The notes below the pieces were generated by a model. That model did not search any database. It was given only the letters and a program-made list of their open reading frames with translations, and had not been told where the DNA came from. This document shows, piece by piece, positions 49,001 to 63,185 of a stretch of DNA of 64,000 nt; the first letter of the stretch is position 1; the number at the start of each line of letters is the position of its first letter. The stretch lies in NCBI GenBank assembly GCA_037039925.1, contig JAXRKP010001172.1:53501-117500 (forward strand), in the 5' to 3' direction. The translations under genes were made by a program, and so were the position numbers. This DNA comes from Doris montereyensis (Eukaryota > Mollusca > Gastropoda > Nudibranchia > Dorididae).

Positions 49001-49912
49001 ACTCGTTTCTTTTCTGTCATGCCTCCTGACCTTACTAAATTATTGATCGAGCTGAAATTTCGTATGGAAATACCAAAAGGCTTGAAATATGATCCTTCAT
49101 TTTCATATCCCTCTAAGTCTACTTAATTATTGTGTAATTAATTGTGTTGTGATACTTTTTTTAAATTGACTCTATGGAGGTTGTTGCTTCGAAACGTATA
49201 CAAGTAGACTAATATTAATTTTGTAGGCTCAAAGTGTTGAGTATAATTTTATTATGTCTATAGATCTGAATGAGATATCTAGATTTATCTGTATCGCTTT
49301 CAGTATAGATCTAGATTGATAAAATAATCTAAAAGACGAGGTGAATCTCATCAAAGATTTAGCTCTAGATCTAGCGTCTATCGGGACGATTTATAGTTAT
49401 AGTGCCAAAGTGTTTTTTGTTGTTGTTGAGATGAGCTGTCGGGGGAGCAGCAGTTCGGGGTTGGGATGGGGACGAGTTTCAGGGTCAGTTATGGTGGCAG
49501 TGATGATAGCATATTGTGCGCCCGACTATGGTAGTACGTCCATATATCTAAACTCTAATATTGTGTGCCCGACTATGGTAGTCCGTCCATATATCTAAAC
49601 TCTAATTAATATCTCGAAGTAGCGAGTTGGAGATTTTATGGTGAATTGTATGAAGGTACATCAGGAACGATGATAATTGTAACAGATTACTAAGACCACA
49701 CAATAAAATCAGCTACAGTTAAATCTACAGTATATAGATATAGACTACAATTTTATCAAGAAGAACAAAAAGAATAAAGAAGAAGAAGTAAAAAAAAGGA
49801 AGAAGAAGAAGAAAAAAAGAAGAAAAAGAATGAAGTAGAGGAGCAGGAGAAAAAGAAAATAAACGAACACGAAGACGACAAAATAACAGGGTGTGTGTTA
49901 TCTTACCTGCAA
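49001..49912. repeat. Diverged duplication, copy 1
   Basis: Shares with 49985-50635, in order: TCTGTCATGCCTCCTGACCT, GGGGTTGGGATGG-like sequence, GTGCCCGACTATGGTAGT, ATCAGGAACGATGATA, AAAATCAGCTACAG, an AAGAAG purine tract (about 49755-49850), and a GTGTGTTATCTTACCTGCAA and AAGTCGTGGAA end. It contains a TAGATCTAGATC cluster and a short internal duplication of GTGCGCCCGACTATGGTAG. Confidence 0.7.
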
Positions 49913-49984
49913 AGTCGTGGAAACTAATATTAGATCTAGTCTAGATCCAGTACTAGATCTAGATCTAGTATGATAAATACATAA

Positions 49985-50640
49985 AAAACTCGCTTATGTT
50001 CTGTCATGCCTCCTGACCTTATTAAACGATAGGAGGCTTTGGATGTGCTGTCGGAGGGACCTAGCTTTACCTCGGATGGGGGTGGTAGGGGGAGGGGGTG
50101 GTAGGCGGGGGGGGGGGAGATCGGGGTGGTGAAGGGTTTCAAGGTCAGGGATGGTGATAGTATAGTGTGTGCCCGACTATGGGAGTCCTTTCGTATGATA
50201 CATGATGGAGAATCCTAGGAAGGAAAATCAGAAACGACGATACTTACAACAGATTTTTAAGACAACATGATAACGAAATCAGCTACAGCCAGGGAAGAAG
50301 AGAAGAAGAGAAGAAGAGAAAAGGAGAAGAGAAGAAGAGAAGAATAGAAGAGGAGAAGAAGAGAAGAAAAGAAGAAGAGAAGAGGAGAAGAAGAGAAGAA
50401 GAAGAAGAGAAGAGAAAAAGAGAAGAGGAGAAGAATAGAAAAGAGAAGAGGAGAAGAAAGAAGAGAAGAAGAAGAAGAGAAGAGAGAAGAAGAAAAGAGG
50501 GGAAAAAAAGCGGATGGAGGAGCAGGAAAAGAAGAAGAAAACGAGGGAAAAGGTGATGTTGAAGCTGAGTGTTAGGATGTGTTGTCTTATACGCGAAGTC
50601 GCCGGAACTCCACGAGTAAACAAACGACATTTTAACAAAC
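49985..50640. repeat. Diverged duplication, copy 2
   Basis: Matches 49001-49912 block by block, ending TTGTCTTATACGCGAAGTCG and CCGGAACTCC. The purine tract is much longer here (50285-50515) and has a different pattern (GAAGA with GAGGAGAA). Confidence 0.7.
50285..50515. repeat. (GAAGA)n polypurine tract
   Basis: About 230 bp of purine-only plus strand, with units GAAGA and GAGAAGAA. Confidence 0.95.
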
Positions 50641-50699
50641 AAGAAAGCTAATTGCTGACATATTGGTGAGATGATATTATTGGTTTTTTCCTTGTCTTT

Positions 50700-51500
50700 T
50701 TTTTTTGGACAACAAATGTCTTTGTACAGCAAATGTTTTTGTACAACAAATGTCTTTGTACAACAAATGTCTTTGTACAACAGCTTTGTACAATAAATGT
50801 CTTTGTACTTTAAACTGTGTCTTAAAACAAATGTCTTTGTACAACAAAAATGTCTTTGTACAACAAATGTAATTGTACAATAAAAATGTCTCTGTACAAC
50901 AAATGTTATTCTACAACAAATGTCTCTGTACAACAAATATCTTTGTACAAAACATGTCTATGTACAACAAATGTCATTCTACAACAAATGTCATTCTACA
51001 ACAAATGTCATTCTACAACAAATGTCTTTGTACAACAAATGTCTTTGTACAACAAATGTCTCTGTACAACAAATGTCTTTGTACAACAAATGTCTTTGTA
51101 CAACCAATGTCTTTGTACAACAAATGTCTTTGTACAACCAATGTCTTTGTACAACAAATGTATTTGTACAACAAACGTTTTTGTACAACAAATGTCTTTG
51201 TACAAAAATGTCTCTGTACAACAAATGTTTCTGTACAACAAATGTCTTTGTACAACAAATGTCTTTGTACAACAATTGTCTTTGTACAAGAAATGTCTCT
51301 GTACAACAAATGTCTCTGTACAACAAATGTTTCTGTACAATAAATGTCGTTTTTGTACAACAAATGTCTTTGTACCACCAATGTCTTTGTACAACAAATG
51401 TCTTTGTACAACAAATGTCTATGTACAACAAATGTCGTTGTACAACAAATGTCTTTGTACAACAAATGTCTTTGTATAACAAATGTTTTTGTACAACAAA
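50700..51500. repeat. 17-bp minisatellite (TTTGTACAACAAATGTC)
   Basis: About 46 copies of a 17-bp unit with the TTGTACAA palindrome. Because 17 is not a multiple of three, every frame cycles through the same 17-residue peptide encoded by three units. That explains the long open frames on both strands. Confidence 0.95.
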
Positions 51501-51659
51501 GTCGAAACACAGGATTGTAAAAATCACGGCATCAACGACATGGCAACAAAATAATGACGACACAAACTATAAAGCATTACGATATATCAAGGTAATAATG
51601 TTGAATAATATTAAAGCCCCATAGGAACAAAAGAAAAGATAAATACAAGGAATAGACAG

Positions 51660-52866
<1,207 letters not shown>

Positions 52867-53734
52867 GAAGAATAATAGACACCATCGGTTTTAACAGGAT
52901 AGACGTTATAGCATACATATTATTCAATCTCTAAATTCTTCCTTCAATCATGGTTCTTGTGGCCTTTCCTTCTAAATCTTAAATTAAATTTTTAAGCGCA
53001 TAAGAAGTAAATCTCCATGAAACAGAAATATTCCTTGAAAAACCAACAAATAAATTCCCTCTGCTCTTTATTGGATACAGTTGGTAAATCGTTTTGATTT
53101 GCCGCTAAATGCTGCACCCAGTTTTGATCAATGAGTAATTCTGAAGGCGTTTTTCCTAACCTATCTTTCAATGTCGAATCCGTTAATACAAACTGACCGT
53201 ATGCTCAAAGGGGAAAATTTGTAAAAAAAGGAAAAATATGAACGTGGAGAGAAAGAATACGAATCACTAAAGTCATGTTAAAATCGCACCTTTAATAGTA
53301 AAATAGTTAACGCTCCACATCTTTTTCTTTCCTATTTCTTTCTTTCTTTCTTTCTTTATTTGTTCATCGTTTAATATATATTGATTGAAAACAATTGAAG
53401 AAGCCATTTAAATAGTGTGGCTAAGAAACAATTACGTCATTTATAGAAAAATTACAAAAAAACCCAGAGAACTTGTTGGCTTGGGGAATGTCAAGTTTCA
53501 AACGGCTGTTAATGTGATGTATTTTCATCATATCATTTTCACTTTTCAGGAAGCATGATTTCCTGCCATTCCCTAGAATAGTCTCTCTGTCTCATATTTT
53601 TCGAAAATGGATATAGACATATTATTGAAATGACCCCTTCAATTATCAGGAGTGTATTATGCCTGGTACATATCATAGCCTGCATCATTATTAGTGTATT
53701 AACTCTAAGATGTCGAGCACTCCATACTTGTCAA
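52867..53734. other. AT-rich spacer
   Basis: No gene recognised. A (TTTC)n run occurs at 53334-53359. Confidence 0.5.
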
Positions 53735-56700
53735 TGGTAGAGTAATAGTTGTCATATTCATTGAAATTGTCAACAGTAGAGTAATGGTTGTCATATTCAT
53801 TGAAATTGTCAGTAGTAGTAGTAGAGTAATGGTTGTCATATTCATTAAAATTATCGATAGTAGAGTAATAGTTATATTCATTAAAATTGTTAACAGTAGA
53901 GTAATGGTTGTCATATTCATTGAAATTGTCAACAGTAGAGTAATGGTTGTCATATTCATTGAAATTGTCAACAGTAGAGTAATGGTTGTCATATTCAATG
54001 AAATTGTCAATAATAGTAGTAGAGTAATGGTTGTCATATTCATTAAAATTGTCAATAGTAGAGTAATGGTTGTCATATTCAATGAAATTGTCAATAATAG
54101 TAGTAGAGTAATGGTTGTCATATTCATTGAAATTATCAGTAGTAAAGTAATGGTTGTCATATTCATTAAAATTGTCAGTAGTAGAGTAATGGTTGTCATA
54201 TTCATTGAAATTATCAGTAGTAAAGTAATAGTTGTCATATTCATTAAAATTGTCAGTAGTAGAGTAATGGTTGTCATATTCATTGAAATTATCAGTAGTA
54301 AAGTAATAGTTGTTATATTCATTAAACTTGTCAGTAGTAGAGTAATGGTTGTCATATTCATTGAAATTATCAGTAGTAAAGTAATAGTTGTCATATTCAT
54401 TAAAATTGTCAATAGTAAAGTAATAGTTGTCATATTCATTAAAATTATCAGTAGTAAAGTAAAAGTTGTCATATTCATTAAAATTGTCAATGGTAGAGTT
54501 ATAGTTGTCATATTCATTAAAATTGTCAATGGTAGAGTTATAGTTGTCATATTCATTACAATTGTCAATGGTAGAGTTATAGTTGTCATATTCATTAAAA
54601 TTGTCAATAGTAGAGTAATGGTTGTCATGCTAATAAAACAAAATTGTCAATAGTAGAGTAATGATTGTCAAACTTATTAAAATTGTCAATAGTAGAGTAA
54701 TGGCTGTCAAAATTATAAAATTGTCAAACGTAGAGTAATGGTTGTCAAACTTATTAAAATTGTCAATAGTAGAGTAATGGTTGTCAAAATTATAAAATTG
54801 TCAATAGTAGAGTAATGGTTGTCAAACTTATTAAAATTGTCAATAGTAGAGTAATGGTTGTCAAACTTATAAAATTGTCAATAGTAGAGTAATGGTTGTC
54901 AAACTTATTAAAATTGTCAACAGTACAGTGATGATTGTCAAACGTATTAAAATTGTCAACAGTAGGTTAATGGTTGTCATATTCATTACAATTGTCAATA
55001 GTAGAGTAATGTTGTTGTGCTCATAACAAATTGTCAATCGTAGAATAATGATTGTTGTGCTCATAACAAATTGTCAATAGTAGAGTGATGTTGTTGTGCT
55101 TATTACAAATTGTCAATAGTAGAGTAATGGTTGTTGTGCTTATTACAAATTGTCAATAGTAGAATAATGATTGTTGTGCTCATAACAAATTGTCAAGAGT
55201 AGGACAATGATTGTTGTGCTCATAACAAATTGTCAATAGTAGAATAATGATTGTTGTGCTCATAACAAATTGTCAAGAGTAGGACAATGATTGTTGTGCT
55301 TATTACAAATTGTCAATAATAGAGTAGTGATTGTTGTGCTCATTACAAATTGTCAATAGTAGAGTAATGATTGTTGTGCTCATTACAAATTGTCAATAAT
55401 AGAGTAGTGATTGTTGTGCTCATTACAAATTGTCAATAGTAGAGTAATGATTGTTGTGCTCATTACAAATTGTCAATAATAGAGTAATGATTGTTGTGCT
55501 CATTACAAATTGTCAATAGTAGAGTAATGGTTGTTGTGTTTACTATAAATTGTCAATAGTAGAGTAGTGGTTGTTGTGTTTACTATAAATTGTCAATAGT
55601 AGAGTAATGGTTGTTGTGTTTACTATAAATTGTCAATAGTGGAATAATGGTTGTTGTGTTTACTATAAATTGTCAATAGTAGAGTAATGATTGTTGTGCT
55701 CATTACAAATTGTCAATAGTGGAATAATGATTGTTGTGCTCATTACTAATTGTCAATAGTAGAATAGTGATTGTTGTGGTCATTACTAATTGTCAATAGT
55801 AGAGTAATGATTGTTGTGGTCATTACAAATCGTCAATGGTAGAGTAATTGTTGTCCTGCTTATTGAAACGTGTCAGTGATAGAGTAATAGTTGTCATGCT
55901 TATTAAAAACTGTCAATGGTGGAGTTATGGGTGTCATTCTCATTAATATTGTCAATGGTATAGTAATTGTTGTCCTGCTAATTAAAAATGTCAATGGTAG
56001 AGAAATGGTTGTCCTCCTCATTAAAAAATTTCAATGGTAGAATGATGGTTGTCATGATCATTTCAAATTGTCAATGGTAGATTAAAAAATGTCAATGGTA
56101 GAATGATGGTTGTCATACTCATTAAAAAATTTCATGGTTGTCATACTCATTAAAAAAATTCAATGGTAGAGTGATGGTTGTCATATCATTTCAAAATGTC
56201 AATGGTAGAGTGATGGTTGTCATACTCATTAAAAAAATTCAATGGTAGAGTGATGGTGGTCATACTCATTAAAAAAAATGTCAATGGTAGAGTGATGGTT
56301 GTCATACTCATTAAAAAAATTCAATGGTAGAGTGATGGTTGTCATGCTCATTAAAAAATGTCAATGGTAGAGTAATGGTTGTCATGCTCATTTCAAATTG
56401 TCAATGGTAAGTAATGGTTGTCATGATCATTAAAAAGTGATTAGAGTAATGATTGTAATTCAAACATGTTAATGGTAGAGTAATGCTTGTCATGCTAATT
56501 AAAACTTGTGAATGGTAAAGCAATGGTTGTCATGCTAATAAAATATATCAATGGTAGAGCAATGGTTGTCATAGTAATTAAAACTTGTCAATGGTACAAC
56601 AATGATTGTCATGCTAATTAAAACTTGTCAATGGTAAAGCAATGGTTGTCATGCTAATTAAAACGTATCAATGGTAGAGCAATGATTGTCATGTTAATAA

Positions 56701-59350
56701 AAATTTGTCAATGGTAGAGTAATGGTTGTCATACCTATTATTGTTAATAGTAGAGTAATGGTTGTCATACCTATTATTGTTAATAGTAGAGTAATGGTTG
56801 TCATACCTATTATTGTTAATAGTAGAGTAATGGTTGTCATACCTATTATTGTTAATAGTAGTAATGGTTGTCATACCTATTATTGTTAATAGTAGAGTAA
56901 TGTGTCATACCTATTATTGTTAATAGTATTATGTGTTACTTATTATTGTTAATAGAGTAATGGTTGTCATACTTATTATTGTTAATAGTTGTCATAGAGT
57001 AAGTGTGTGTCATACCTATTATTGTTAATAGTAGAGTAATGTGTGTCATACCTATTATTGTTAATAGTAGAGTAATGGTTGTCATACCTATTATTGTTAA
57101 TAGTAGAGTAATGTGTGTCATACTTATTAATGTTAATAGTAGAGTAATGGTTGTCATACCTATTATTGTTAATAGTAGAGTAATGGTTGTCATACTTATT
57201 ATTGTTAATAGTAGAGTAATGTGTGTCATACCTATTATTGTTAATAGTAGAGTAATGTGTGTCATACCTATTATTGTTAATAGTAGAGTAATAGTTGTCA
57301 TACTTATTAGTGCAATAGTAGAGTAATGTGTGTCATACCTATTATTGTTAATAGTAGAGTAATGTGTGTCATATTTATTATTGTTAATAGTGGAGTAATG
57401 TGTGTCATATTTATTATTGTTAATAGTAGAGTAATGTGTGTCATATTTATTATTGTTAATAGTAGAGTAATGTGTGTCATATTTATTATTGTCAATAGTA
57501 GAGTAATGTGTGTCATATTTATTATTGTTAATAGTAGAGCAATGTGTGTCATATTTATTATTGTTAATAGTAGAGTAATGTGTGTCATATTTATTATTGT
57601 TAATAGTAGAGTAATGTGTGTCATATTTATTATTGTCAATAGTAGAGTAATGTGTGTCATACCTATTATTGTTAATACTAGAGCATTGTGTGTCATACCT
57701 ATTAGTGTCAATAGTAGAGTAATGGTTGTCATACCTATTAGTGTCAATAGTAGAGTAATGGTTGTCATACCTATTAGTGTCAATAGTAGAGTAATGGTTG
57801 TCATACTGCAATAGTTAAGTTGTCAATAGCAATAGTAGAGTAATGGTTGTCATACTTATTAGTGCAATAGTAGAGTACTGGTTGTCATACTTATTAGTGC
57901 AATAGTAGAGTAATGGTTGTCATACTTGTTAGTGCAATAGTAGAGTAATGGTTGTCATACTTATTAGTGCAATAGTAGATTAATGGTTGTCATACTTATT
58001 AGTGCAATAGTAGAGTAATGGTTGTCATACTTATTAGTGCAATAGTAGAGTAATGGTTGTCATGCCTATTAGTGTCAATAGTAGAGTAATGGTTGTCATA
58101 CTTATTAGTGCAATAGTAGAGTAATGGTTGTCATACCTATTAGTGTCAATAGTAGAGTAATGGTTGTCATACTTGTTAGTGCAATAGTAGAGTGATGGTT
58201 GTCATACTTATTAGTGCAATAGTAGAGTAATGGTTGTCATACTTATTAGTGCAATAGTAGAGTAATGGTTGTCATACTTATTAGTGTCAATACTAGAGTA
58301 ATGGTTGTCATACATATTAGTGTCAATAGTAGAGTAATGGTTGTCATACCTATTAGTGTCAATAGTACAGTAATGGTTGTCACACCTATTAGTGTCAATA
58401 GTAGAGTAATGGTTGTCATACCTATTAGTGTCAATAGTAGAGTAATGGTTGTCATATCTATTAGTGTCAATAGTAGAGTAATGGTTGTCATACCTATTAG
58501 TGTCAATAGTAGAGTAATGGTTGTCATACCTATTAGTGTCAAAAGTAGAGTAATGGTTGTCATACCTATTAGTGTCAATAGTAGAGTAATGGTTGTCATA
58601 CTTATTATTATATAGTAGAGCAATGGTTATCATACTTATTATTATATAGTAGAGCAATACTTATGATACTTATTGTTTTTAATACTAGAGCAATATTTAT
58701 GATATTATTATTGTTAATAGTAGGGCAATAATTATCATACTGATTATTATTAATAGTAGAGCAATGTTTGTGATACTTATTATTGTCAATAGTAGAGTAA
58801 TGGTTGTCATACTTATTATTGTCAATAGTAGATTTGTGGTTGTCATACTTATTATTGTCAATAGTAGATTTGTGGTTGTCATACTTATTAGTGTCAATAG
58901 TAGAGTAATGGTTGTCATACTTATTAGTGTCAATAGTAGAGTAATGGTTGTCATACCTATTAGTGTCAATAGTAGAGTAATGGTTGTCATACCTATTAGT
59001 GTCAATAGTAGATTAATGGTTGTCATAGTTATTAGTGTCAATAGTAGAGTAATGGTTGTCATACCTATTAGTGTCAATAGTAAAGTAATGGTTGTCATAC
59101 TTATTAGTGTCAATAGTAGAGTAATGGTTGTCATACCTATTAGTGTCAATAGTAGAGTAATGGTTGTCATACCTATTAGTGTCAATAGTAGAGTAATGGT
59201 TGTCATACCTATTAGTGTCAATAGTAGAGTAATGGTTGTCATACCTATTAGTGTAAATAGTACGGTAATAGTTGACATACTCATTAACAATTATCCATAC
59301 TAGAGGAATGGTTGTAGTACTTATTACAAATTGTCAATTGTAGAGTATTG
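53735..59350. repeat. 5.6-kb satellite of 35-40-bp units
   Basis: About 150 copies of a unit with the common core AATAGTAGAGTAATGGTTGT. The tail differs by block: CATATTCATTAAAATTGTC (39-bp unit, 53.74-54.65 kb), CAAACTTATTAAAATTGTC (to 55.0), TGTGCTCATTACAAATTGTC (to 55.83), CATGCTCATTAAAAAATGTC with AATGGTAG (to 56.7), CATACCTATTATTGTT (36-bp, to 57.7), CATACTTATTAGTG with CAATAG (35-bp, to 58.25), then CATACCTATTAGTGTC (36-bp, to 59.27). Two strands and several frames remain open for up to 300 codons because units of 36 and 39 bp preserve frame. Confidence 0.95.
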
Positions 59351-59610
59351 GTTATCGTTAAACTGGTCCAATCTGAGGTAAGGGACCACGGACTCTAGAA
59401 GGGATTCCAAGGTGGACCTCAGGCAGGTGAAGTCTGGTCTCAGGTTGACGTTCTCCGTCCAACAACTGGTCATCAAGGTACGGCTGGTGTGTGGGGTCAA
59501 AAGAGGGGAAGAAGGGTCAAAGAGAAGAGGAGAGAACAACAATGAGCAGATAATTAGAGAACAAATCAGGTGAGATTGTGACTAAATAAGCTTGTTTGTA
59601 TAAGGTTTTA
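59351..59610. other. Spacer
   Basis: Unique sequence at the satellite edge. No gene recognised. Confidence 0.4.
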
Positions 59611-59689
59611 TGAGCGCTAATTTAGTTCTTTCTCTGTCCCTAATTCATGCCCTGTCCCTGTCTCTGTCTTTGGTTGTCTGTATGTCTGT

Positions 59690-59901
<212 letters not shown>

Positions 59902-60045
59902 CTACTGATAGCCCATTGCTACAACAACATTATCTATTCAGTATTAGCTTACATAGCATCAGCGGCCTGAGGACACTGCAGGAGTTCCCTTTTTCGGATT
60001 TTCTCTTTCACTTCGTCCGTGGTCAGAGCCGGATATGGTGTTGTG

Positions 60046-62143
60046 CCTGGCAGAATGTCAAACAGAGCAGGAATGTCAAACAGAACAGGAATGTCAAACA
60101 GAACAGGAATGTCAAACAGAGCAGGAATGTCAAACAGAGCAGGCATGTCAAACAGAACATGAATGTCAAACAGAGCAGGAATGTCAAACAGATGTCAGGA
60201 ATGTCAAACAGAACAGGAATGTCAAACAGAACAGGAATGTCAAACAGAGCAGGAATGTCAAACAGAACAGGAATGTCAAACAGAGCAGGAATGTCAAACA
60301 GAACAGGAATGTCAAACAGAGCAGGAATGTCAAACAGAGCAGGAATGTCAAACAGAGCAGGGATGTCAAACAGAACAGGAATGTCAAACAGAGCAGGAAT
60401 GTCAAATACAACAGAAGGAATGTCAAACAGAACAGGAATGTCAAACAGAACAGGGAGTGTCAAACAGAACAGGAATGTCAAACAGAACAGGAATGTCAAA
60501 CAGAACAGGAATGTCAAACAGAACAGGAATGTCAAACAGAGCAGGAATGTCAAACAGAGCAGGAATGTCAAACAGAACAGGAATGTCAAACAGAAGCAGG
60601 AATGTCAAACAGAACAGAAAGGAATGTCAAACAGAATAGGAATGTCAAACAGAGCAGGGATGTCAAACAGAACAGGAGTGTCAAACAGAGCAGGAATGTC
60701 AAACAGAACAGGAATGTCAAACAGAACAGGAATGTCAAACAGAACAGGAATTTCAAACAGAACAGGAATGTCAAACAGAGCAGGAATGTCAAACAGAATA
60801 GGAATGTTAAACAGAACAGGAATGTCAAACAGAACAGGAATGTCAAACAGAACAGGAATGTCAAACAGAGAAGGGATGTCAAACAGAACAGGAATGTCAA
60901 ACAGTGCAGGAATGTCAAACAGAGCAGGAATGTCAAACAGATCAGGAATGTCAAACAGAACAGGAATGTCAAACAGAACAGGAATGTCAAACAGAACAGG
61001 AATGTCAAACAGAACAGGAATGTCAAAAACAGAACAGGAATGTCAAACAGAACAGGAATGTCAAACAGAACAGGAATGTCAAACAGAGCAAGAATATCAA
61101 ACAGAACAGGAATGTCAAACATAATAGGAATGTCAAACAGAACAGGAATTTGAAACAGAACAGGAATGTGAAAACAGAGCAGGAATGTCAAACAGAGCAG
61201 GAATGTCAAACAGAGCAGGAATGTCAAACAGAGCAAGATTATCAAACAGAGCAGGAATGTCAAACTGAGCAGGAATGTCAAACAGAGCAGGAATGTCAAA
61301 CAGAGCAGGAATGTCAAACAGAACAGGAATGTCAAACAGAGCAGGAATGTCAAACAGAACAGGAATGTCAAACAGAGCAGGAATGTCAAACAGAACAGGA
61401 ATGTCAAACAGAGCAGGAATGTCAAACAGAGCAGGAATGTCAAACAGAACAGGAATGTCAAACAGAACAGGAATGTCAAACAGAACAGGAATGTCAAACA
61501 GAACAGGAATGTCACACAGAACAGGAATGTCAAACAGAACAGGATGTATCAAACAGAACAGGAATGTCAAACAGAACAGGAATGTCAAACAGAACAGGAA
61601 TGTCAAACAAAACAGGAATGTCAAACAGAGCAGGAATGTCAAACAGAACAGGAATGTCAAACAGAACAGGAATGTCAAACAGAACAGGAATGTCAAACAG
61701 AGGAGGAATGTCAAACAGATCAGGAATGTCAAACAGAACAGGAATGTCAAACAGAGCAGGAATGTCAAACAGAGCAGGAATGTCAAACAGAACAGGAATG
61801 TCAAACAGAGCAGGAATGTCAAACAGAACAGGAATGTCAAACAGAACAGGAATGTCAAACAGAACAGGAATGTCAAACAGAGCAGAATGTCAAAAACATG
61901 TCAAACAGAGCAGGAATGTCAAACAGGAATGTCAAACAGAACAGGAATGTCAAACAGAACAGGAATGTCAAACAGAACAGGAATGTCAAACATAACAGGA
62001 ATGTCAAACAGAGCAGAAATGTCAAACAGAACAGGAATGTCAAACAGAGCAGGAATGTCAAACAGAACAGGAATGTCAAACAGAACAGGAATGTCAAACA
62101 GAACAGGAATGTCAAACAGAGCAGGAATGTCAAACAGAGCAGA
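60046..62143. repeat. 18-bp minisatellite (GAATGTCAAACAGARCAG)
   Basis: About 115 copies of an 18-bp unit, with an A/G variant at one position (GAACAG or GAGCAG) mixed along the array and rare one- or two-base slips. Frames of up to 504 codons encode the hexapeptide ECQTEQ or its shifted forms, and slips move translation from one frame to the next. No coding evidence. Confidence 0.97.
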
Positions 62144-62949
62144 GTGGGAGTTATGTTTTCAGAGCCGATTTTGTTTGTTTGTTTGTTTGTTTCAAACAGG
62201 TATATTTCATTGAGTAATATATTGTCAAACAAAATATTCAACTTTTACAAAACTATAATAAATATCAGGAAGTCAAAAACGTCAAACAAGTTGTCAGGAA
62301 CTTACCCCCACTTATCACTCATACTAAATTTGGTGAAGATACGTTAAGAAATATCAAACAGAAAATGTCAAATAATAAACAAATCACGACATTTTGAGAT
62401 AATCGTATTTTCCTCTTTTTTTCTATTATCTGAATATATTTTTCTCTCATAAACCTAAGAAAAGGATAGGGTAATACTTTGAAACATCATAAAACCTTGA
62501 GAGGCTCTCAACTACTTATCGACACTGTTTCAAGTGCAAACCAGCACCTTTTTTACTCATTTGGAAATGGTGAGTTTAATACTAATATGTCCGGTCGGAC
62601 GATCTAAGGGCAAAACATTCGTAATAGATCATCAAAAGAGATTTTGGGATATCGTTTAGTGTGACGATCAAAGTGAGTTCCAACTTGCTGTGCTTTGGGT
62701 AATACTTCTGGCGAATTATCGCAGGAATAATAGCTGTGTTGAAAGATGATCAGGAATGTAGGCGCTTCTAAAAAAATGTGTACCAATTCAAAGAATCGAT
62801 ACTGAGCTTCGTTCATGACATCACTGTGATGGGAATGAACTGCTCTATCCAGAGCAAGTATGATAGACTAGATTTCTCCCACTTTTGGCAAAAATTGCGT
62901 TCCCAGGACCCACCCCAAACCCCCTCCCCCCATCCTTTAAACGTGCTCC
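62144..62949. other. Array edge and spacer
   Basis: Isolated degenerate unit pieces (TCAAACAGG at about 62192, ATTGTCAAACA at 62221, ACGTCAAACAAG at 62279, ATATCAAACAGAAAATGTCA at 62351) follow the array to about 62375. The rest is unique, with no gene recognised. Confidence 0.6.
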
Positions 62950-63185
62950 AAGTGGTTTGATCAGAGCAGGAATGCACATGGAACCTCCTTTTTATCGTCG
63001 GCCTTCGATGGGACTAGATGTCGATCCGCCTACCTGTACCAGGAATGTCAAACAGAACAGGGGGGGGGTAGATTTTGCCCGAAAAAAACACGAGAAATTG
63101 CAGGAATCCCACCGTTGGTGGGGCTCGAACCCACTATCTTTTGATTCAGAGTAATGACATCTTGCCTCTGGATTATCCGAAGAAA
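62950..63185 (-). mobile_element. tRNA-derived SINE (first family), reverse copy with two array patches
   Basis: Reverse copy of 10278-10540. It has GCACATGGAACCTCCTTTTT, TCGATGGGACTAGATGTCGA and TAGATTTTGCCCGAAAAAA. The tRNA-like head on the minus strand carries B-box GGGTTCGAGCCCC (about 63132-63120). Relative to the family sequence it has two extra pieces that match the 18-bp array: AGAGCAGGAATG at 62963-62974 and AGGAATGTCAAACAGAACAG at 63041-63060. Confidence 0.8.

Noticed and set aside
50700..51500. CRISPR-like array
   Set aside because: The 17-bp units are directly adjacent with no unique spacers, and the genome is eukaryotic.
53705..59303. MVVIFIEIV and MTTITLLLTI repeat proteins on opposite strands
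   Set aside because: Both strands are open because unit lengths of 36 and 39 bp are multiples of three. No independent coding evidence.
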